Part shown: positions 1 through 6,167 of the stretch, in pieces
How the letters are laid out: every line of letters starts with the position of its first letter
Numbering within the stretch: the stretch's first letter is position 1
Assembly: GCA_030043595.1 (NCBI GenBank)
Contig: JASHXJ010000615.1
Location: forward strand, 1-6,167
DNA length: 6,167 nucleotides
Direction: 5' to 3'
Source of the DNA: Trebonia sp.
GTDB lineage: Bacteria; Actinomycetota; Actinomycetes; Streptosporangiales; Streptosporangiaceae
The notes under the pieces: model-generated
Seen by the model: the letters and a program-made list of their open reading frames with translations, nothing else
Databases searched by the model: none
What the model was told of the DNA's origin: nothing
Made by a program: the position numbers and the translations under genes

Positions 1-1331
1 GCCTCGATCGCGGGCCGCGGCGCGTCCGGCCAGCCGAGGCTGATGTTGGCCGCGACCGTGCCCGCGAAGAGCACCGGATCCTGCGGGAGCCAGCCGAACG
101 TCTCGCGCGGGCACGGTGGCGTGACGCTTCCGGAATCCGGCTTGGTGAAGCCGAGCAGGACGCTCAGCAGCGTGGACTTGCCGCAGCCGCTGGGTCCGGC
201 GACGGCGGTGAGGCATCCGGGGGCTATGGTCAGGGACGCGTGGTCCGGTGCGGCCGCGGCGCGGCCTGCATGGCGCACGGTGACGTTGGCCACCCGGATG
301 AATGCGGCATCCAGCCGGCTATGGGCGGATGAATGTGACATCCATACGCCTGCCGGGGCGGGCCGGTCCGGCGCCCCGGGCGTCTCGAGGACGGCGAAGA
401 CCTCCTCGGCGGCGGCGAGCCCGTCGGCGGTGGCGTGGAACTGCGCTCCCACGGCGCGCAGCGGCAGGTAGGCCTCGGGGGCGAGGATCAGCGCGAGCAG
501 CCCGGTGCGAAGGCTGAGGTCGCCGTAGGCGAGGCGCAGCCCGATCTCGGTGGCGACAAGCGCGACCGACATCGTCGCGATCAGCTCGAGCGCCAGGCTG
601 GACAGGAAGGCCAGCCGGAGCGTGGCCATCGTGGCGCGGCGGTACTCGCCGGTGACCTTCGCTATCTGGTCCCGCTGCGCTTTCGCGCGGCCGAAGACCT
701 TGAGTGTCGGCAGCCCGCTGACCACGTCGAGGAAGTGATGCGCGAGCTGCGCCAGGGCCTGCCAGCGGCGCTTGGCGTGCCGGCTGGTCGCCATCCCGAT
801 CAGCGCGCCGAACACCGGGACCAGGGGCAGCGTGACCGCCACCGTGATCCCGGAGACCGGGTCGGCGGCGGCGATCCGTGCCAGGACCGCGAGCGGGACG
901 GCGACAGCGAGGATCAGCTTCGGCAGGTAGCTGGTGAAGTAGCCGTCGAGGGAGTCGATGCCGGTGGTGGCCAGCTCGGTCAGTTCGGCGGTGCGGCGAG
1001 TGCGCTGCCACGACGGGCCGAGGCTGATGACGGCAGCCAGCAGGCGGCGGCGGAGCCCGGAGGTGGCGGCGGCGCTGGCGCGGTGCGCGGCGGCCTCGCT
1101 GGCCCAGGCGGTCAGCGCGCGGGCGGCGACGACGACGGCGAGCGCGATGACGGCGGTGCGCAGCGTGCCCAGTGTTGCTTTGTCGATAAACGTGTCCGCG
1201 ATCACGGTGGCGAGCAGCTGGGCCTGGACAATGATGAGGGCCGCGGTGAGCACGCCGAGCGCCGCGAGGACCGCGATCCAGGCGGCCGCGCCGCGGGCGT
1301 AGCGGAGCAGCCGCGGGTCGAGCGGTCGCAT
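1..1331 (-). CDS. cydD: CydD, thiol-reductant ABC exporter subunit needed for cytochrome bd assembly (3' end cut by window edge)
   Basis: Half-transporter of the CydDC exporter, which moves glutathione or cysteine out of the cytoplasm and is required to assemble cytochrome bd. This frame is open for 443 codons from ATG at 1331 to the window edge. Residues ~15-295 form a six-helix ABC membrane domain that includes the CydD-typical LAPEAYLPLRAVGAQFHA near its end. The nucleotide-binding domain starts near residue 350. Walker A is GPSGCGKS at 379-386 (catalytic Lys385) and the Q-loop is LPQDPVLFAGT with Gln417. The ABC signature, Walker B and H-loop lie beyond the window. The ATG directly follows the cydB TGA, with an AAGGGG Shine-Dalgarno 6 nt upstream, so the start is well supported. 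In some actinomycetes CydD and CydC are one fused protein, which cannot be decided here. The linker between the two domains carries a small out-of-frame duplication (295-344). Confidence 0.93.
   Translation of the reverse strand, partial: MRPLDPRLLRYARGAAAWIAVLAALGVLTAALIIVQAQLLATVIADTFIDKATLGTLRTAVIALAVVVAARALTAWASEAAAHRASAAATSGLRRRLLAAVISLGPSWQRTRRTAELTELATTGIDSLDGYFTSYLPKLILAVAVPLAVLARIAAADPVSGITVAVTLPLVPVFGALIGMATSRHAKRRWQALAQLAHHFLDVVSGLPTLKVFGRAKAQRDQIAKVTGEYRRATMATLRLAFLSSLALELIATMSVALVATEIGLRLAYGDLSLRTGLLALILAPEAYLPLRAVGAQFHATADGLAAAEEVFAVLETPGAPDRPAPAGVWMSHSSAHSRLDAAFIRVANVTVRHAGRAAAAPDHASLTIAPGCLTAVAGPSGCGKSTLLSVLLGFTKPDSGSVTPPCPRETFGWLPQDPVLFAGTVAANISLGWPDAPRPAIE
295..344. repeat. 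Imperfect 19-bp direct repeat (31-bp period) inside cydD
   Basis: Two copies (295-313 and 326-344) match at 17 of 19 positions and are offset by 31 bp. Because 31 is not a multiple of three, the copies are read in different frames. On the minus strand one reads WMSHSS and the other LDAAFIR. They lie in the linker between the CydD membrane and ATP-binding domains, where extra residues are probably tolerated. Confidence 0.6.
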
Positions 1332-2363
<1,032 letters not shown>

Positions 2364-2368
2364 GGGGG

Positions 2369-2379
2369 TTTTCCTTCCT
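2369..2379 (-). promoter_or_regulatory. cydB ribosome-binding site
   Basis: In the 21-bp cydA-cydB gap the minus strand reads AGGAAGGAAAA, followed by CCCCC and the GTG start. AAGGA sits about 8 nt before the GTG. It supports GTG at 2363 as the true start. Confidence 0.7.
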
Positions 2380-2384
2380 GGGGG

Positions 2385-3878
2385 TCAGTAGACGAGCTCG
2401 AGGGGCTGGTCTTCGGCCGCCGCGCCGGGCTCGGGTTCGCTGGGCAGGCCCGCCTTGATGTACTTGAGCATCAGGCCCGCCTCGATCACCGCCAGCGCGC
2501 CGTACAGCAGGGTGAAGACAATCAGCGAGGTGAGCACCTCGCCGGCGGAGTTCGCGGAGACGCCCGCCGCCGTCTTCATCTGGCCGTAGACGATCCAGGG
2601 CTGGCGGCCCATTTCGGTCATGATCCAGCCGAAGGTGTTGCCGATCAGCGGCAGGAACGGCAGCGCGATCGCGCCCGCCAGGAGGACTCGTGACGTGGGC
2701 ACGCGGCCCCTGCGGGTCGCCCACAGCGCGACGAGCGCGATCAGCGCCGCCAGCATCCCGGCGCCGATCATCGCGCGGAACGACCAGTAGGTGACCGGGA
2801 TGATCGGGATGTAGGAGCCGGGGCCGTAGATCTGCGCGTACTGCTGCTGCAGGTTGTCGATGCCCTGGACCTGGGCGCTGAAGTTCCCGGTGGCCAGGAA
2901 GGACAGGATCCGCGGTATATCGAGGCTGAAGATCGCGTGCGACCCGTTCAGCGAGCCGATCGTGAACAGCGAGAACGGCGCCGGCTGGGAGGTGTGGTAC
3001 AGCGCCTCGGCCGCGGCCATCTTCATCGGCTGGTACCTGGTGGTGAACAGCTTGCCCTGGATGTCGCCGGTGGCGACGACGACCACCGCCGCGGCGATCG
3101 CGGTGATCGCGCCCGCCTTGAGCGCGCTGCGGAAGGCGGTTACCTGACCGCCTCCGTCGGCTGCGTCGGCTGCGTCGGTCGCGGCCCCATTGGCCCCGTC
3201 GGCCCCGTCGGCTACGTCGGCCGCGTCGGCCGCGGCTGGCGCGGCTGCCCGGCCGCGCATCAGGTGCCAGAGCGCGACACCAGCGACCAGTGAGCCCGCG
3301 GTGAGGAAGCATCCGGCGATCACGTGCGGGAACCCGGCCAGCTGCGCGGGGTTGAACAGGACGGCGGCGAAGCTCGACAGGTCGTCCTGGTGGGTCTTCG
3401 GGTTGTAGGTGTAGCCGACAGGGTGCTGCATCCAGGCGTTGGCGGTCAGGATGAAGTACGCGGACAGCAGCGTGCCGGTGGCGGCGATCCATATGCAGGC
3501 GTTGTGCACCTTCGGCGGCAGCCGGTCCCAGCCGAAGATCCACAGCCCGAGGAACGTGGACTCAAGGAAGAAAGCCAGCAGCGCCTCGATTGCCAGCGGC
3601 GCGCCGAAGATGTTTCCTACCAGCCTCGAATAGGCCGACCAGTTCATGCCGAACTGGAACTCCTGCACAATTCCCGTGACAACGCCGAGCGCGAAATTGA
3701 TGAGAAAGAGCTTGCCGTAGAACTTGGTCAGGCGCAGCCAGCGGTCATGCCCAGTCCGCAGCCACGCGGTCTCGAAGCCCGCCACGAGGAAGCCAAGGCC
3801 GATGGTGATCGGCACGAACAAGAAGTGGTAAACGGTGGTAATGCCGAACTGCCACCGGGATAGGTCGAGCACGTTCAC
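2385..3878 (-). CDS. cydA: CydA, cytochrome bd quinol oxidase subunit I (short Q-loop type, with Ala/Asp-rich insertion)
   Basis: Heme-bearing catalytic subunit of cytochrome bd, 497 residues. By alignment to the E. coli protein from memory, the key residues are all present: His18 (heme b595/d ligand), Glu98 and Glu106 (proton path/heme), His185 and Met370 (heme b558 ligands, Met370 in YWSFRAM), and Glu422 in TEMGRQPW. The quinol-site pair is Lys286 and Glu291 in QPMKMAAAEALYHTSQPAPF. The periplasmic Q-loop (~272-355) is shorter than in E. coli, as in the short-Q-loop subfamily usual outside proteobacteria. Nine membrane helices are expected. Residues ~207-245, in the cytoplasmic loop between helices 5 and 6, are an Ala/Asp/Gly-rich stretch about 34 residues longer than in E. 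coli, encoded by a 9-bp tandem repeat. The start is GTG at 3878 with AAGGTGAGG 7 nt upstream, and the MNVLDLSRWQFGITTVYHF beginning matches the family. First gene of the cydABD operon. Confidence 0.98.
   Translation of the reverse strand: MNVLDLSRWQFGITTVYHFLFVPITIGLGFLVAGFETAWLRTGHDRWLRLTKFYGKLFLINFALGVVTGIVQEFQFGMNWSAYSRLVGNIFGAPLAIEALLAFFLESTFLGLWIFGWDRLPPKVHNACIWIAATGTLLSAYFILTANAWMQHPVGYTYNPKTHQDDLSSFAAVLFNPAQLAGFPHVIAGCFLTAGSLVAGVALWHLMRGRAAAPAAADAADVADGADGANGAATDAADAADGGGQVTAFRSALKAGAITAIAAAVVVVATGDIQGKLFTTRYQPMKMAAAEALYHTSQPAPFSLFTIGSLNGSHAIFSLDIPRILSFLATGNFSAQVQGIDNLQQQYAQIYGPGSYIPIIPVTYWSFRAMIGAGMLAALIALVALWATRRGRVPTSRVLLAGAIALPFLPLIGNTFGWIMTEMGRQPWIVYGQMKTAAGVSANSAGEVLTSLIVFTLLYGALAVIEAGLMLKYIKAGLPSEPEPGAAAEDQPLELVY
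3156..3233. repeat. In-frame 9-bp tandem repeat within cydA
   Basis: The plus strand shows a unit of the form GTCGGCNNC repeated with a 9-bp period over about 78 bp. Units at 3156 and 3165 are identical, as are those at 3216 and 3225; units at 3174, 3198 and 3207 are close variants, and 3183-3197 is more degraded. On the coding strand it gives ADA/ADG/ADV triplets. Because the unit is a multiple of three, gain or loss of units keeps the reading frame. The encoded segment falls in a cytoplasmic loop away from the hemes and the quinol site. Confidence 0.8.
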
Positions 3879-3883
3879 GCGTG

Positions 3884-3894
3884 TTCCTCACCTT
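3884..3894 (-). promoter_or_regulatory. cydA ribosome-binding site
   Basis: The minus strand reads AAGGTGAGGAA, ending 5 nt before the GTG start at 3878, with GAGG 7 nt from the start codon. It is a strong Shine-Dalgarno and fixes the cydA start. Confidence 0.75.
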
Positions 3895-3962
3895 GTCGCA
3901 GCAAACGGACGGCGCGCCCGCTGAGCACCGGCGCGTCGCGTGCCTCACCCCATCACTGCGGA

Positions 3963-3968
3963 TTTATC
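3963..3968 (-). promoter_or_regulatory. Possible -10 element for the cydA operon
   Basis: The minus strand reads GATAAA here (within GGGATAAATCC), matching TATAAT at four of six positions. It is the only AT-rich hexamer in this part of the cydA leader. No good -35 is visible at normal spacing, which would fit an activator-dependent promoter, and the DosR-like boxes lie just upstream. It implies a leader of roughly 75-80 nt. This is a weak call from one hexamer. Confidence 0.3.
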
Positions 3969-3975
3969 CCGGAAA

Positions 3976-3989
3976 GGGTCCGTCGGCCC
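3976..3989. promoter_or_regulatory. Degenerate second DosR/DevR-like box
   Basis: GGGTC-CGTC-GGCCC matches the GGGAC-N4-GTCCC pattern except for one base in each half-site. Its centre is 23 bp from the perfect box at 3999-4012, about two helical turns, so two bound dimers could sit on nearly the same face. Known DosR promoters often pair a strong and a weak box in this way. It is less certain than the perfect box because GC-rich DNA gives such matches by chance. Confidence 0.35.
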
Positions 3990-3998
3990 GCGTTGCGT

Positions 3999-4012
3999 GG
4001 GACGTTGGTCCC
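3999..4012. promoter_or_regulatory. DosR/DevR-type hypoxia operator in the cydA-LRR divergent region
   Basis: Perfect inverted repeat GGGAC-GTTG-GTCCC. This is exactly the half-site and spacer arrangement at the core of the mycobacterial DosR (DevR) box, which is also used by DosR-like regulators in other actinomycetes to switch on genes under low oxygen or nitric oxide. It lies 121 bp upstream of the cydA start and about 99 bp upstream of the LRR gene start, so it could serve either. A low-oxygen activator fits a bd oxidase operon well. No regulator gene is present in the window. Confidence 0.55.
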
Positions 4013-4062
4013 TCGGGGCAGAAGACCGCATGGCAACGGTGGAATTCATGGCTGCGAATGCG

Positions 4063-4071
4063 TGCTAACAT
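4063..4071 (+). promoter_or_regulatory. Possible extended -10 promoter for the LRR gene
   Basis: TGCTAACAT fits the extended -10 pattern TGN-TANNNT. It would start transcription near 4078, leaving a leader of about 33 nt before the ATG at 4111. No convincing -35 is seen at 17-18 bp spacing, as is common with extended -10 promoters. Sequence match only. Confidence 0.35.
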
Positions 4072-4110
4072 TCGGGTTGGCGGTGGCCATTTCCCCGGGT
4101 GCGAGGCGCT

Positions 4111-5595
4111 ATGGACCTGTCCGTGGTACCCCCAGAGTTTCGCGAGCGCGTGTCCGCTGATGGCAGCCAGGCCGACCTCGCGAATGTGGGCCTGCAGTCA
4201 GTGCCCGAGTGGGTGTCGGCACTGACATCCCTCACCGAGCTGAACCTGTGGGGAAACGAGCTGACGTCGCTGCCCGACTGGCTCGGGAACCTCACCGCCC
4301 TCACCGCGCTGAACCTGGGCGGAAACCAGCTGACCGCCGTGCCTGACTCGATCGGGAACCTGACCGCCCTCACCGAGCTGGACCTTGGCCTCACCAACGA
4401 GCTGACATCGCTGCCGGACTCACTCGGCAACCTGACCCGGCTCACCCGCCTCGACCTGTTCGGCCAGCGGCTGACCACGCTGCCCGGCTGGATGGCGAAC
4501 CTGACGAGCCTGACGGAGCTGAACCTGGGCATCACCGGGCTGACCGCGCTGCCCGGCTGGCTGGGCAACCTGACGAGCCTCACCTGGCTGAACCTGTTCG
4601 GAAACCACCTGACCGCCGTCCCTGACTCGATCGGGAACCTGACCGCCCTGACCGAGCTGGACCTGGACGACAACGAGCTGACGTCGCTGCCCGACTCGAT
4701 CGGCAACCTGACCAGGCTCACCCGGCTCGACCTATGGTGGAACGAGCTGACCGTGCTCCCTGACTCGATGGGGAACCTCACCGCCCTGACCGAGCTGCTC
4801 CTGCACCACAACCAGCTGACGTCGCTGCCCGACTCGCTCGCGAACCTGACCGCCCTCACCCAGCTGAACCTTGGCGAGAACCAGCTGAGGGAGGTGCCCG
4901 CGTGGATGGGCACCCTCGTCAGCCTGACCGGCCTGGACCTCAGCGCGAATCGCCTGACGTCGCTGCCCGACTCGCTCGCGAACCTGACCGCCCTCACCGA
5001 GCTGGACCTGGGCGAGAATGAGCTGACGTCGGCGCCGGACTGGATCAGGAACCTGGCCGGGCTCACCCGGCTGAGCTTGTTCGGGTACAAGCTGACCGAG
5101 CTGCCCGGCTGGCTGGCGGACCTGACCGGCCTGACCGAGCTGAACCTGGGCGGAAACCGGCTCACCGAGCTGCCTGGCTGGCTGGCGGACCGGACTGACA
5201 TGACCGAACTGGGCCTAGGGGGAAACAAGCTGACCGTGCTGCCTGGGTGGCTCGGGAACTTCACCGCCCTCATCGAGCTGAACCTGAGGGAAACCGAGCT
5301 GACCTCGGTGCCGGACTGGCTGGGAAACCTGACGCACCTCCTGCGGCTCGACCTCGCCGGAAACCGGCTGACCTCGCTGCCCGACTCGCTCCGGAACCTG
5401 ACCAGCCTCAACCAGCTGGACCTGAGCGAGAATCAGCTGACCTGGCTGCCGGACTGGCTCGGGAACCTGACCAGCCTCATCCAGCTGGACGTCAGCGAAA
5501 ACCAGCTGACCAGCGTGCCGCGGCCGGTGGCGGCGCTGGGTGCGGCCGGAACAAACGTGGTACTGGACGGGAATCCGCTGCACGCCGCCGATTAG
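4111..5595 (+). CDS. Stand-alone leucine-rich-repeat protein (19 tandem 23-residue repeats), function unknown
   Basis: A 494-residue protein made almost wholly of leucine-rich repeats. After a 30-residue N-terminal cap come 19 repeats (residues 31-468) of consensus LPxxLGNLTxLTxLxLxxNx plus three more residues, then a degenerate C-terminal cap (469-494, ending NVVLDGNPLHAAD). All repeats are 23 residues except the third, which has 24. This should fold into a solenoid used for protein binding. No signal peptide, membrane helix, sorting signal, Roc/COR GTPase, kinase or protease domain is seen, so it is probably cytoplasmic. Repeat position 4 is Trp in 11 repeats and Ser in 8. ATG at 4111 is preferred because GAGG lies 4 nt upstream; a GTG at 4099 in the same frame would add four residues but has no Shine-Dalgarno, and an in-frame TAA at 4066 limits the ORF. 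It is divergent from cydA and convergent with the dehydrogenase gene. Partner and role are not recognisable. Confidence 0.88.
   Translation: MDLSVVPPEFRERVSADGSQADLANVGLQSVPEWVSALTSLTELNLWGNELTSLPDWLGNLTALTALNLGGNQLTAVPDSIGNLTALTELDLGLTNELTSLPDSLGNLTRLTRLDLFGQRLTTLPGWMANLTSLTELNLGITGLTALPGWLGNLTSLTWLNLFGNHLTAVPDSIGNLTALTELDLDDNELTSLPDSIGNLTRLTRLDLWWNELTVLPDSMGNLTALTELLLHHNQLTSLPDSLANLTALTQLNLGENQLREVPAWMGTLVSLTGLDLSANRLTSLPDSLANLTALTELDLGENELTSAPDWIRNLAGLTRLSLFGYKLTELPGWLADLTGLTELNLGGNRLTELPGWLADRTDMTELGLGGNKLTVLPGWLGNFTALIELNLRETELTSVPDWLGNLTHLLRLDLAGNRLTSLPDSLRNLTSLNQLDLSENQLTWLPDWLGNLTSLIQLDVSENQLTSVPRPVAALGAAGTNVVLDGNPLHAAD
4201..5514 (+). repeat. 69-bp coding tandem repeat array (19 units)
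   Basis: Each leucine-rich repeat is one 69-bp unit (the third is 72 bp). Some units are much closer than the protein pattern requires. 4816-4860 and 4954-4998 are identical over 45 bp and exactly two units apart. The segments around 4327-4388 and 4606-4667, four units apart, differ at only about three positions. This points to block duplication of two to four units, or gene conversion, rather than uniform old divergence. Confidence 0.85.
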
Positions 5596-5637
5596 CCGGC
5601 ACCCACGCCCGCGGATTAGCCGGCACCCGCGCCCGCG
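5590..5637. repeat. 24-bp tandem duplication carrying the stop codons of two convergent genes
   Basis: Two head-to-tail units (5590-5613 and 5614-5637) match at 23 of 24 positions. Copy 1 holds the plus-strand TAG that ends the LRR gene (5593-5595). Copy 2 holds the minus-strand TAA that ends the dehydrogenase gene (5618-5616). Each unit contains TTAG, in which TAG on plus and TAA on minus overlap. No convincing terminator hairpin with a T-run is visible in the short gap between the genes. Confidence 0.85.
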
Positions 5638-6167
5638 GCCCGCCCGGCGGTGCGGCCGGAGAACAGGCAGCCGCCCAGGAACGTCCCTTCCAGCGATCGG
5701 TAACCGTGCATCCCGCCACCGCCGAACCCGGCGGCCTCGCCGGCTGCGTACAGCCCTGGCACGGGCGTCCCGTCGGCGCCGAGCACGCGCGACGACAGGT
5801 CGGTGTGCAGCCCGCCGAGGGTCTTGCGGGTGAGCACGTGCAGCCGGACCGCGATCAGCGGCCCGGCGGCCGGGTCAAGCAGCCGGTGCGGCCTGGCCAC
5901 CCGTATCAGCCGGTCCCCCAGGTACGCCCGCGCTCCCCGCACCGCCGTCAGCTGCCCGTCCTTGCCGAACCTGTTCGCTGCCTCCGCGTCACGCGCCGCT
6001 ATCTCGGCATGGACGACGGCGGCGTCGAGGGGCGGTTCTCCCTCTGTGATCTTGTTCATCCCGTCTACGAGCCCGCGCAGGCTGCGCGCGGTCACGAAGT
6101 CCTCTCCCCGGTCGACGAATGCCTGTACCGGATCGGGTACCCGGCCGCCGAATCGGCTGGTCAGCAT
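5616..6167 (-). CDS. FAD-binding dehydrogenase, C-terminal part (5' end beyond window)
   Basis: The last 183 residues of a flavoprotein of the fumarate reductase/succinate dehydrogenase/KstD-like class, closest by motif to the family of predicted FAD-binding dehydrogenases that includes mycobacterial Rv0785. Numbered from the edge, VRLHVLTRKTLGGLHTD (107-123) and GLYAAGEAAGFGGGGMHG (138-155), then YRSLEGTFLGGCLFSGR (156-172), are the conserved C-terminal FAD-domain blocks. The N-terminal Rossmann GxGxxG lies outside. The frame happens to have a Met codon exactly at the window edge, but family members are around 550 residues, so this Met is almost surely internal. Substrate is unknown; relatives oxidise or reduce C-C bonds of steroids or dicarboxylates, which is only a class-level inference. 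The C-terminal AAGAGAG tail is encoded partly in the 24-bp duplication. Confidence 0.9.
   Translation of the reverse strand: MLTSRFGGRVPDPVQAFVDRGEDFVTARSLRGLVDGMNKITEGEPPLDAAVVHAEIAARDAEAANRFGKDGQLTAVRGARAYLGDRLIRVARPHRLLDPAAGPLIAVRLHVLTRKTLGGLHTDLSSRVLGADGTPVPGLYAAGEAAGFGGGGMHGYRSLEGTFLGGCLFSGRTAGRAAGAGAG

Noticed and set aside
3874..3889. Possible Rex or CRP operator next to the cydA start (CACGCGTG palindrome)
   Set aside because: The palindrome is only 8 bp. The flanks do not give TGTGA-N6-TCACA, and it overlaps the start codon and Shine-Dalgarno region.
4015..4028. Third DosR-like box (GGGGC-AGAA-GACCG)
   Set aside because: Three mismatches to the core and only 16 bp from the perfect box, so chance resemblance in GC-rich DNA is likely.
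4065..5411. Long open minus-strand frame of 448 codons opposite the LRR gene
   Set aside because: It is the mirror of the 69-bp repeat array: a stop-free codon pattern in one unit is copied along the whole array. The product is a Ser/Arg/Val repeat with no domain, and GC-rich codon bias explains the openness.
5596..5650. Rho-independent terminator between the convergent genes
   Set aside because: The GC-rich self-complementary bits (GCCGGC, CCGCGG) come from the tandem duplication and have no T-run on either side.

Overview
The window is very GC-rich, uses GTG as well as ATG starts, and carries a cydA-cydB-cydD cluster and a DosR-type operator. It therefore looks like the chromosome of a high-GC actinomycete (Actinomycetota); the genus cannot be told from sequence alone. 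It holds five genes: three on the minus strand at the left, one on the plus strand in the middle, and one on the minus strand entering from the right.

Left block (1-3878, minus strand, read right to left): a cytochrome bd operon. cydA (GTG at 3878) and cydB (GTG at 2363) encode the two core subunits of the quinol oxidase and are 21 bp apart. cydD begins directly after the cydB stop (TGA then ATG, no gap) and runs off the left edge. It encodes the CydD half of the thiol-reductant ABC exporter needed to assemble the bd oxidase; cydC, or a fused CydC half, would lie outside. All heme and quinol ligands expected in CydA are present. CydA also has an in-frame, Ala/Asp-rich insertion encoded by a 9-bp tandem repeat.

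Divergent intergenic region (3879-4110, 232 bp): it contains a perfect inverted repeat GGGAC-N4-GTCCC (3999-4012), which is the core of the DosR/DevR hypoxia box. A degenerate second copy lies 23 bp away (3976-3989). This suggests oxygen- or dormancy-linked control of the bd oxidase and possibly of the divergent gene.

Middle (4111-5595, plus strand): a stand-alone leucine-rich-repeat protein of 494 residues. It is built almost entirely of 19 tandem repeats of 23 residues (69 bp), with no visible signal peptide, membrane segment or enzymatic domain. The DNA shows higher-order duplications, so the array has grown by unequal exchange. Its function is unknown.

Right edge (5616-6167, minus strand): the C-terminal part of an FAD-binding dehydrogenase of the fumarate reductase/KstD-like class. 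It converges on the LRR gene. Both stop codons lie within a 24-bp tandem duplication (5590-5637). A single unit contains overlapping stops for both genes, so they probably once shared a TTAG and were separated by the duplication.

The most interesting leads are the DosR-like operator pair on a cyd operon, the divergently placed LRR gene with its tryptophan column, and several small duplications that altered coding sequence. Nothing here amounts to a clearly new multi-gene system.
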